Below are positions 1 to 5,832 of a stretch of 5,832 nt of DNA, in pieces; positions within the stretch are counted from its first letter, which is position 1, and each line of letters opens with the position of its first letter. The notes below the pieces were generated by a model. That model searched no databases and was not told the DNA's origin. It saw only the letters and a program-made list of their open reading frames with translations. Origin of the DNA: Gammaproteobacteria bacterium (lineage in GTDB: Bacteria > Pseudomonadota > Gammaproteobacteria > UBA6429 > Thiohalophilaceae); NCBI GenBank assembly GCA_029880425.1, contig JAOUOK010000131.1:1-5832 (forward strand), read 5' to 3'. The position numbers and the translations under genes were made by a program.

Positions 1-987
1 TGATATTTTTATTTTTCCATGGTCATGTTTTATAGCGTGTGTGGCATTTTGTATCATATTTAGAAATACTTGCCCCAGCTTCCCTGAACTGCATTGTGTT
101 TTCGGCAAAGCCTTTAAATCAAATTCAATCTCCGCTTTCTGATTTACCTGGCTTTTAGCAACGTTGCCTACAGATTGAATAATTTTATTTATATCCGCAA
201 TGGAAACTTCTGTGCCATCAACGTTGGAAAAATCTTTGAGGTCAGCCACAATAGTTTTAACCCGGTCAGCACCATCAATGCTTTCATTAAGCAGAATAGA
301 AAAATCTTCAAGAATAAAATCGAGATCCTTTTGTTGCCAGTCTGCTTTAAGTGCTTCAATATCCATACCAACATTAAACTGTTGTGCAAATTCTGTAATA
401 TTTTTAACATAATCACTTGCAGTACTTAAATTACTACGAATAAATCCAACCGGGTTATTTATTTCATGTGCTACACCTGCTGCCAGTTGTCCTACCGAGG
501 CCAGTTTTTCTGTCTGGTATAACTGGCGCTGTGCGCTATCAATAGTTTTAACCTGTTCCTGTACACGCTGTTCAAGATTTTCTGCCAGCTCTTTATATTT
601 AGATTCTGAAGCTAATAAAGCCTCATGCTTTTTCTGAAGCTTCTCATAATCAGCGTGAACGGATTCAAGATGTAAATCCGATGCCATGTTATATCGCTCA
701 GAACTTTTTAATAACTGCTCAAGCAATAATGCAACACTTCTTATTTTGGTATCATCTTCAGCTTCAAGGTAGGCAACAGGTTCAATCTGGATAGAAAGCG
801 CAATTCGTGGATTGTTATTATCAGTCTTATCACTTCCAAAAATAAGCTTACCTTTAGTATCTAGTAAGCGTACAGATTCACCCAATATATTTTTTAAGGC
901 AAGATGCAGTTTTTTCGCATTTAATCCTTTCAGAAGTTCTTCGATATCGAGATCACGATCAAACTGGTTTTGAGGGATAATTCGCAT
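1..987 (-). CDS. second soluble sensor histidine kinase, C-terminus cut by window edge
   Basis: The frame starts at ATG 987, two bases after the GTPase stop, and is open to the left edge, giving 329 visible residues. Residues 1 to about 90 form a small N-terminal domain (GESVRLLDTKGKLIFGSD, then IALSIQIEPVAYLEAEDD) that I cannot assign; it may be a reduced GAF- or PAS-like sensor. A long coiled coil follows (about 90-158, NLEQRVQEQVKT). The phosphoacceptor domain has H174 in GVAHEINNPVGF, and the ATPase domain begins normally, reaching the N box FLNMIQNATHAI (N310, N314). The G boxes must lie outside the window, so this is a partial gene, not a broken one. No membrane segment is seen. An in-frame TGA shortly upstream rules out a longer ATG-started form. 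The ribosome binding site is weak (GAGA 13 bases away), consistent with coupling to the GTPase gene. The likely phosphate acceptor is one of the two receivers upstream. Confidence 0.92.
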   Translation of the reverse strand, partial: MRIIPQNQFDRDLDIEELLKGLNAKKLHLALKNILGESVRLLDTKGKLIFGSDKTDNNNPRIALSIQIEPVAYLEAEDDTKIRSVALLLEQLLKSSERYNMASDLHLESVHADYEKLQKKHEALLASESKYKELAENLEQRVQEQVKTIDSAQRQLYQTEKLASVGQLAAGVAHEINNPVGFIRSNLSTASDYVKNITEFAQQFNVGMDIEALKADWQQKDLDFILEDFSILLNESIDGADRVKTIVADLKDFSNVDGTEVSIADINKIIQSVGNVAKSQVNQKAEIEFDLKALPKTQCSSGKLGQVFLNMIQNATHAIKHDHGKIKIS

Positions 988-989
988 AA

Positions 990-1652
990 TTAAGTCTGCA
1001 TCTCAGTTGATGATATTACTGACATAATAAAGTCATTTTCCTCAAGGTTATGCTCACTTTTTAGTTTAAAACGTCGTTCCATGTCCTGGTACACCAGGCT
1101 TAGAAGTGTTTGAAATGTCTCTTTAATCCCTTCTCCTTTTGTCGCCGTACTAAAATGAAGGGGCCAGTTTGTTTTACCCCAGCGCTCCTTTACTTCTTCG
1201 TCACTAACGATATCCGGTAAATCACGTTTATTAAATTGCACTACGACAGGCAAAGATTCAAAATCAAGTCCGACACGCTTGGCATTATCCGCCAGGTTTT
1301 GAAAAGATTCCCCGTTATTGATTCTTTGATTTTTTTGTGAGTCTGCAACAAAAACAATTCCATCTGCTCGGGACAACACCGCTTTCCTGGTTCCATCATG
1401 AGCAACTTGTCCAGGCACAGTAAATAATTTAAATTTAATTAATAAGCCTGATGGTGCACGTATACCTATAGGTAATAAATCAAAAAATAGCGTGCGATCA
1501 TTTTTGGTTTCCATTGTCATCAGGTCACCTGACAATTGCGGATCAATCAGGTCATGTAAACTCATGAGATTAGTTGTTTTACCACTAAGAGCTGGTCCGT
1601 AATAAACCAGCTTAATCGTAAGTTTCATCTCGTTTTCATCAAAGTCAGCCAT
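990..1652 (-). CDS. MglA-family small Ras-like GTPase
   Basis: A 220-residue GTP-binding switch protein. G1/P-loop is GPALSGKTT (19-27), switch I carries DRTLFFDLLP (52-61, R53 and T54), switch II is TVPGQ (78-82, Q82), G4 is FNKRDLP (140-146) and G5 is STATKGEG (168-175). From memory of Myxococcus xanthus MglA, the alignment is colinear without gaps through switch II, so R53 and Q82 fall on the intrinsic arginine finger and catalytic glutamine of MglA. One difference is A21, where MglA has G21 (the Ras G12 position). Relative to MglA (195 residues) there is a C-terminal extension of about 25 residues, polar and partly acidic, after a basic stretch MERRFKLK. MglA proteins control cell polarity and motility in several bacteria; no MglB/Roadblock partner gene is visible. 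The ATG is 5 bases after the receiver gene, with only a weak purine-rich AGAGAAA before it, so translation probably depends on coupling. The family is secure; a motility role is inferred. Confidence 0.93.
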   Translation of the reverse strand: MADFDENEMKLTIKLVYYGPALSGKTTNLMSLHDLIDPQLSGDLMTMETKNDRTLFFDLLPIGIRAPSGLLIKFKLFTVPGQVAHDGTRKAVLSRADGIVFVADSQKNQRINNGESFQNLADNAKRVGLDFESLPVVVQFNKRDLPDIVSDEEVKERWGKTNWPLHFSTATKGEGIKETFQTLLSLVYQDMERRFKLKSEHNLEENDFIMSVISSTEMQT

Positions 1653-1657
1653 TTTCT

Positions 1658-2185
1658 CTAATCATCTTCAAGTATTATTGAACCATCATCAGACCAGTTT
1701 ACCTTTGTAATCCCAGGACTTTGTTGTTCAAGCCTGGAAAGTAGTTGTTCATTTTCACTCAATTTTTCACTCTGCTCACGAACCTGGTTTGCCAGGTACA
1801 GATTTTCAGTCAGCATATCCTTGTATTTTAAAGCCTGTTCTATGGTCAGAATAAATTCGTAGTCATTCCATGGTTTATTTATAAAACGGAATATTTCAGC
1901 CTCATTAATTGCACCAACCAGCGCTTCGAGATCGGTATAACCACTTAAGATAATACGCGCTGCATTCGGTTGTATTTTTTTTACTTGTGAGAGAAATTCT
2001 ACGCCATTCAATCCAGGCATTCGGAAATCTGAAATAAACAGGTCAAATGTACAGCCTTCAGCACGGCGAAGAGCTTCTGTACCGGAGGTAAATGTCTCTA
2101 TCTCCCACTCTGATATTTTCCTTAAACTTCTCTTGAGTGAGTTAACAATGTTTTCTTCATCATCTACGATAAGTATCCGGTACAT
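1658..2185 (-). CDS. receiver-domain response regulator with coiled-coil acidic tail
   Basis: A 175-residue protein. The receiver domain fills about residues 2-120, with acidic pair D8/D9, phosphoacceptor D53 in FISDFRMPGLNG, S81 at the switch Thr/Ser position and K104 in NKPW. After it comes a heptad-like, Glu/Gln-rich helix (about 120-154) and a short tail ending in acidic residues (ILEDD). There is no DNA-binding or enzymatic output domain, so signalling should go through phosphorylation-dependent binding to another protein. The receiver resembles that of the preceding gene (shared VDDE.NI..SLKR and a GY.D then F/Y-I-x-KPW pattern), suggesting duplication. It starts with ATG, 11 bases after the preceding stop, and ends 5 bases before the GTPase gene. 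The position next to an MglA-type GTPase recalls RomR, a receiver protein that recruits MglA to the cell pole in Myxococcus; that link is inference, since the tail is short and lacks the long Pro- and Glu-rich regions of RomR. Confidence 0.93.
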   Translation of the reverse strand: MYRILIVDDEENIVNSLKRSLRKISEWEIETFTSGTEALRRAEGCTFDLFISDFRMPGLNGVEFLSQVKKIQPNAARIILSGYTDLEALVGAINEAEIFRFINKPWNDYEFILTIEQALKYKDMLTENLYLANQVREQSEKLSENEQLLSRLEQQSPGITKVNWSDDGSIILEDD

Positions 2186-2193
2186 TTATTTTT

Positions 2194-2199
2194 CCCTCA
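2194..2199 (-). promoter_or_regulatory. stop codon overlapping ribosome binding site
   Basis: The TGA stop of the degenerate HD-GYP regulator (2199-2197) runs straight into GGG, so TGAGGG contains both the stop and the GAGGG ribosome binding site of the next gene, eight bases before its ATG at 2185. Ribosomes finishing the upstream gene would lie over the site used to start the next one, which implies translational coupling of the two regulators. Confidence 0.75.
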
Positions 2200-3549
2200 T
2201 GATAAAACATAGACGTCTATTTTCTCATTGACTGAGTTTTCCATTTTTCTGACACGAAGAATCAGGTTTTTATCTAATATTTGTCCTTTAGCTAATAACA
2301 CGACACCATTCTTCAAACTTAAATCTCTTGATAAAACCATTCCTTCAATAAGCTTAAGTGTATTTAATTTTAACTCCTTAACCTTCTCTTCTTTTACTTC
2401 ATGTGTAAGTGAATCCGTTACACCTAAAATTTCAAATAACGCATCAACAAGTATGGAATCATAACGAACCCCTTTATTGCGTTTTATATATTCCAGTGTT
2501 TCATTGGCAGAAAGACGGTGCGAAGATAATATTCCAAACTGTTGTGCATAATAATCATTTGCAAGACTGATAATTCTGGCACCAAGAGGAATATTTTTAC
2601 CTTGCAGTTTATCGGGGTACCCCTGCCCATCATATTGCTCATACTGATGACGAATAAGTACGGACGCTTTCTGAAGATAATCAAGTGACATTAAAATACC
2701 CTGACCGATAACAGGATGCTTTAACATTTTTTTCTTATCTTCATAACTTAAACTGTTAAAAGGCTTTCTATTCAACTCATCTGGAAAACCTATCTTGCCG
2801 ATATTACGAAGTAAGGATGCAAAAATTACCTGCTGTATGTCATCATCAGACACACCAATTTTTTTAGCAATTTTTTGCGCAAGATCAGTAACGTTACGCG
2901 TTAGGCTATTATCACCACCCTCACGCAACTCGATGATATTTGAAAAAACCTTGATTGTTGTCACATAGTTTTTCTTTAGTGAAGTATGTGCAACCTGTAA
3001 TTGAGCCATAGTCTGACGAACCTCTTCTGTTCTAACTTTCACTCTTTCTTCCAGGTTCAGGTTTAATTCTTTAAGTTCTCTGTTTTGAGATTCCGTAAGG
3101 GCTTGAAGCCTGTTTTTTTCTTTCTCAAGAAACTTACCCTGAATTGCATGTTTCACAGTAAGAATTATGTCATTATCTTCCCAGGGCTTACTGATATAAC
3201 GATAAATACTACCTTTATTTACAGCTTCAATTGTTGATGTTATATCTGAATATCCGGTAAGCAAAATTCTTACAGTATCAGGATATTTATCAGCAACCTG
3301 AGCAAGAAATTCCGCCCCATCCATTTCAGGCATTCTCATATCAGAAACGACAACATCAACCTTTGCCAACTTAAGTACGTCGAGTGCTTCTGCACCACTT
3401 TCAGCCACAACAATATTTTCGATTACCGGTCTAAATAATCTTTTCAGTGAAGATAAAATATTTGCTTCATCATCGACAAACAAAATAGTTGCATCCAATT
3501 TTTCAGCATATTTATTCAGCTTACCTGTTATATTTTCTTGTTCGTTCAA
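2197..3549 (-). CDS. response regulator: receiver plus degenerate HD-GYP domain
   Basis: A 450-residue protein built like RpfG-type regulators. The receiver domain (about 20-138) has D26/D27, phosphoacceptor D70 in VVSDMRMP, T98 and K121 in SKPW, all intact. A charged coiled coil follows (about 140-195), then an HD-GYP domain (about 197-377) and a C-terminal domain (about 394-450, LIEGMVLSRD) of a type often found after HD domains. Active HD-GYP proteins hydrolyse cyclic di-GMP. Here the fold signature remains (NIGKIGFPDEL, HPVIGQGIL with H278, DGQGYP 307-312), but the metal ligands are mostly replaced: HD is R248-N249, the HH before E304 is Q302-Y303, and the Asp of the AxAD motif is N331. 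Hydrolysis is therefore unlikely, and a binding or scaffold role controlled by phosphorylation is more plausible. The start is TTG, chosen because AAGGA lies eight bases upstream and no in-frame ATG is near. It lies 35 bases after the GAF kinase gene, its likely phosphodonor. Confidence 0.92.
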   Translation of the reverse strand: MNEQENITGKLNKYAEKLDATILFVDDEANILSSLKRLFRPVIENIVVAESGAEALDVLKLAKVDVVVSDMRMPEMDGAEFLAQVADKYPDTVRILLTGYSDITSTIEAVNKGSIYRYISKPWEDNDIILTVKHAIQGKFLEKEKNRLQALTESQNRELKELNLNLEERVKVRTEEVRQTMAQLQVAHTSLKKNYVTTIKVFSNIIELREGGDNSLTRNVTDLAQKIAKKIGVSDDDIQQVIFASLLRNIGKIGFPDELNRKPFNSLSYEDKKKMLKHPVIGQGILMSLDYLQKASVLIRHQYEQYDGQGYPDKLQGKNIPLGARIISLANDYYAQQFGILSSHRLSANETLEYIKRNKGVRYDSILVDALFEILGVTDSLTHEVKEEKVKELKLNTLKLIEGMVLSRDLSLKNGVVLLAKGQILDKNLILRVRKMENSVNEKIDVYVLS

Positions 3550-3557
3550 CTGTATAT

Positions 3558-3562
3558 TCCTT
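3558..3562 (-). promoter_or_regulatory. ribosome binding site that fixes a TTG start
   Basis: AAGGA on the minus strand ends eight bases before the TTG at 3549-3547. The frame upstream of this TTG has no ATG, and the next in-frame ATG codons fall inside the receiver domain around the phosphoacceptor, which would destroy it. The spacing and the intact receiver domain together support TTG as the true start. Confidence 0.75.
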
Positions 3563-3584
3563 AATATATTCAGACAATATAAAT

Positions 3585-4985
3585 CTAACCTATTGCTTTT
3601 TGAACAGGTTGTTTGACAGGTAGTGTAATTTTGAACTTTGTACCTTTATTTAACTCACTTTCGACATCAATATGCCCACCATGCTTTTGAATAATGCTGT
3701 ACGAAAGCGACAAACCTAAACCAGTGCCCTTACCAACAGGTTTTGTTGTAAAAAAAGGCTCAAACAACTTACTAATATTTTCTTCTTTTATACCATTACC
3801 AGTATCAGATATTTCTACCCAAACGTTATCATCACCCAGCTTACCTGAACGTATTGTTATTATTCCCTGATCTTCAATTGCATGAGATGCATTCACCAAA
3901 AGATTCATGAACACCTGGTTAAGTTGCGAAGCTATACATTCAATATCAGGCAAATCACCATATTCTTTAACCACTTTTGCTTTATATTTAATTTCGTTAT
4001 TAACCACGTTTAATGTACTATCAATACCTTTATGCATATCAGTCCACTGCCATTCCTCTTCATCCACATGCGAGAAATCCTTAAGATCATGAACAATTTT
4101 TTTTACACGATCTATACCTTCTTTTGACTCACTTAACAGCTGTTTTATATCTTCCTTAATAAAATTATAGTCAACTTCATTTTTGATCTTTTCTATTTCT
4201 TTTTGTGTAATGTTTTCAGTGCTTGATACTACATTTATTATGGAAACAAGATCCTCAACATATGATTCAAGTGATGAAATATTTGAATTAACATAACCAA
4301 CCGGGTTATTTATTTCATGTGCGACTCCCGCAGCAAGCTGGCCAATCGAGGCCATTTTTTCAGATTGCAAGAGCTGGTTTTGTATCTCACTTATTTTAGC
4401 AAGCAGCATTGCTTGTTCTTCTTTTTCCTGTATCAGCAACACATTACTGTCAGCTAATTTATTTAACAAATCTGCCCTCAGGAAAATCTGTTCAATTTCC
4501 GTTATCATTAACTGAAGTAGCATTTCATCAGTTTCATTGTATGCTTCATCATTTTTCTTTCCTGTTAAACAAACAACTCCACGTATCTCATCTTCAACTT
4601 TTACTGGCATGGCAATTAACGACATTATTCCATGATGAACATTACTATCTATAATTTTTGCTTTACCTGTATTAAACACATCGTTAATAAGCTCCTTGTA
4701 CTGTGGCACATTGAATATTTTCAACTTTTTCTCTTCATCTAATCCTTTAGTGTAAAATTCATTAACATGACCATCGTCATCAAATTGACCATAGGCACCA
4801 TAACTTGAATCCAGCAGCATTGTGACTTCTTCGACTATTTTCAGATAGAATGTTTCAAGATCTCCTTTTACAGAAAATTCATTTTCAAATTCCCGTATAT
4901 TTTGCAGTGTATAGGTAAGTAAAATCATTCTTACATTTGCCTGCGCAAGACTTTCCAGCTGTTTTTGCTCATCAAGATTCGTCAT
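3585..4985 (-). CDS. soluble GAF-domain sensor histidine kinase
   Basis: A 466-residue kinase expected to autophosphorylate on histidine and pass the phosphate to a receiver aspartate, most simply in one of the two response regulators downstream. Order: short N-terminal helix, GAF-like sensor domain (about 37-175, with MSLIAMPVKVEDEIRGVVCL as its core strands), coiled coil (about 170-210), dimerisation/phosphoacceptor domain with the H box around H223 (GVAHEINNP), then the ATPase domain with N box NLLVNASHAI (361-370), G1 DTGNGI (394-399), F box LFEPFFTTK (407-415) and G2 GKGTGLGL (418-425). All motifs needed for activity are present. No transmembrane segment is seen, so it should sense a cytoplasmic signal, unidentified. 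The ATG at 4985 has AAGG ten bases upstream. The H-box region and the DRVKKIVHDLKDFSHVD linker closely resemble those of the second kinase in this operon, suggesting paralogy. The kinase call is very secure; the GAF assignment is good; the partner is inferred. Confidence 0.95.
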   Translation of the reverse strand: MTNLDEQKQLESLAQANVRMILLTYTLQNIREFENEFSVKGDLETFYLKIVEEVTMLLDSSYGAYGQFDDDGHVNEFYTKGLDEEKKLKIFNVPQYKELINDVFNTGKAKIIDSNVHHGIMSLIAMPVKVEDEIRGVVCLTGKKNDEAYNETDEMLLQLMITEIEQIFLRADLLNKLADSNVLLIQEKEEQAMLLAKISEIQNQLLQSEKMASIGQLAAGVAHEINNPVGYVNSNISSLESYVEDLVSIINVVSSTENITQKEIEKIKNEVDYNFIKEDIKQLLSESKEGIDRVKKIVHDLKDFSHVDEEEWQWTDMHKGIDSTLNVVNNEIKYKAKVVKEYGDLPDIECIASQLNQVFMNLLVNASHAIEDQGIITIRSGKLGDDNVWVEISDTGNGIKEENISKLFEPFFTTKPVGKGTGLGLSLSYSIIQKHGGHIDVESELNKGTKFKITLPVKQPVQKAIG

Positions 4986-5018
4986 ACACTTAAAACCTTG
5001 TTAATAACATGTTTAAAT

Positions 5019-5832
5019 TCATAGCTTATCAAGCACCCCATCGAGCGAAGATATTTCACATTTGATTTCAGCAAGCATACTTTCAATGTTTTGCACACCA
5101 TCAAACATATCCTCAACCTTGCATTCATTTATAATTTTAAAAATCTCGTCATCAGGTTTACCATCTTCTAGCATATGACATATATCATTAGCTAAACATA
5201 AAAGCTTACTGTCTACTGAAACATTTTCATCAGGAAGCTGATGATGTTGCTCAACCATTATTTTAATTTCTTCAGGCAAATTCCAAAGCTCAATAATTTT
5301 CGCACCCACTTGCGCATGATTAACCCCAGCCTCTTTAGTTTCCTTTATTATCGAAACCTCGTTGCTTTGTTTATTCTCCGAATAATATTTTTCATAAAAC
5401 TCCGGTAATATATCCATAAGTAAAAATTTACCTATATCATGTAACAACCCTGAAATATAAATTATGTCTGAAGTCTTATTTAATTTATCCGCCAGTAATT
5501 TTGCGACACCTGCTACTTCAATTGAATGAACCCATACCTTTCTTCTAGTTTCTGTAGCAGGAAAACATTCCATCGCAGCAGCTGAAATTAATATATTTTT
5601 TAAAACATGTTTCCCTAAAATAACACAGGCATGTTCCACACTACTTATACGCTTACTAAAACCATAAAATGATGAGTTAGATAGCGATAACAATCGCGCT
5701 GTAAGTACAGGCTCTTTATTTATTACTGAAGCTATTTCCCTGACGTCTGCGCTTTCGCTATCAATAAGTTTTATTGCATTATGTACGACTTGCGGAAAAG
5801 CTTTAACCTGGCTTAAGCCTTCTTCTACCTTT
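5019..5832 (-). CDS. HDOD-domain signalling protein, N-terminus cut by window edge
   Basis: The open frame runs off the right edge; 270 residues are visible, close to the size of a single-domain HDOD protein, so probably only a few N-terminal residues are missing. The first 46 visible residues already match the HDOD N-terminal half (AFPQVVHNAIKLI, then EPVLTARLLSLSNSSFYGF), so the in-frame TTG at 5693 is internal and not the start. The HD-superfamily signature is well kept: WVHS (H102 of the visible part), LLHDIGK (H131, D132), NHAQVGAKIIELWNLP (H172), EQHHQ (H196, H197) and AND (D216). HDOD domains generally act in bacterial signalling as scaffolds or regulators rather than proven enzymes; their targets vary. 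There is no receiver, GGDEF or other fused domain, signal peptide or membrane segment. It ends in TGA, 33 bases before the GAF kinase, and is the first gene visible in the operon. The family call is firm; the role is inferred. Confidence 0.9.
   Translation of the reverse strand, partial: KVEEGLSQVKAFPQVVHNAIKLIDSESADVREIASVINKEPVLTARLLSLSNSSFYGFSKRISSVEHACVILGKHVLKNILISAAAMECFPATETRRKVWVHSIEVAGVAKLLADKLNKTSDIIYISGLLHDIGKFLLMDILPEFYEKYYSENKQSNEVSIIKETKEAGVNHAQVGAKIIELWNLPEEIKIMVEQHHQLPDENVSVDSKLLCLANDICHMLEDGKPDDEIFKIINECKVEDMFDGVQNIESMLAEIKCEISSLDGVLDKL

Larger units (their letters stand above)
1..5832 (-). other. single signalling operon, both ends outside the window
   Basis: Six genes on one strand are separated by 33, 35, 11, 5 and 2 bases. 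The gaps hold ribosome binding sites and no inverted repeat followed by T residues that would suggest a terminator. The last four genes are the most tightly packed, so the two receivers, the GTPase and the second kinase may be the most strictly co-translated part. A weak internal promoter in the 33- or 35-base gaps cannot be excluded by eye. Confidence 0.8.

Noticed and set aside
175..429. Overlapping open frames of 70-84 codons on the plus strand and one on the minus strand
   Set aside because: They lie in other frames of the second kinase gene, whose H box and linker are clearly coding here, and their products have no recognisable domain.
1..987. Second kinase as a truncated pseudogene
   Set aside because: The frame is intact up to the window edge in the middle of the ATPase domain, so the missing glycine boxes are explained by the cut.
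2228..2464. Plus-strand open frame of 78 codons, with similar ones at 3907-4092 and 4409-4654
   Set aside because: All are antisense to well-supported domains of the regulator and the GAF kinase and have no family resemblance.
2484..2684. Second minus-strand frame of 66 codons inside the HD-GYP region
   Set aside because: It is a shifted reading of the HD-GYP coding sequence; the main frame is uninterrupted and carries the conserved GYP motif.
5006..5013. AACATGTT palindrome in the 33-base gap before the GAF kinase
   Set aside because: An 8-base palindrome does not extend outward and is expected by chance in AT-rich sequence; no promoter elements sit around it.
5691..5693. TTG as the start of the HDOD gene
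   Set aside because: The frame stays open to the window edge and the 46 residues before it match the N-terminal part of the HDOD domain, so this codon is an internal leucine (ARLLSLSNSS).

Overview
The window is one continuous stretch of minus-strand coding sequence: six genes read from position 5832 down to position 1, with gaps of 33, 35, 11, 5 and 2 bases between them. No gene lies on the plus strand, and I see no RNA gene, mobile element, CRISPR array, terminator or clear internal promoter. The close packing, the single direction and one stop codon sitting inside the next gene's ribosome binding site all point to one operon. Its promoter and both ends lie outside the window, because the first and last genes are cut by the edges. 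Base composition is moderately AT-rich by eye. The protein families fit a Gram-negative bacterium, most likely a proteobacterium and perhaps a gammaproteobacterium, but the window holds no taxonomic marker.

In transcription order the genes are: (1) an HDOD-domain protein, cut at its N-terminus (5832-5019); (2) a soluble GAF-domain histidine kinase (4985-3585); (3) a response regulator whose C-terminal half is an HD-GYP domain that has lost most of its metal-binding residues (3549-2197, TTG start); (4) a short receiver protein with a coiled-coil and acidic tail (2185-1658); (5) a small Ras-like GTPase of the MglA family (1652-990); (6) a second soluble histidine kinase, cut before its ATP-binding glycine boxes (987-1).

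The set reads as a cytoplasmic signalling module: two kinases, two receivers, two HD-superfamily scaffold-type proteins and one small GTPase switch. It contains no DNA-binding, GGDEF or EAL domain. The output is therefore probably protein interaction, for example control of GTPase state or cell-pole localisation, rather than transcription. MglA-type GTPases are known to set cell polarity and to drive gliding or type IV pilus motility, in Myxococcus together with the GTPase-activating protein MglB and the receiver protein RomR. Here a receiver protein lies directly upstream of the GTPase, but no MglB/Roadblock gene is visible. The points most worth checking are the link between phosphorelay and GTPase, the inactive-looking HD-GYP domain, and an alanine in the GTPase P-loop at the position equivalent to Ras Gly12.
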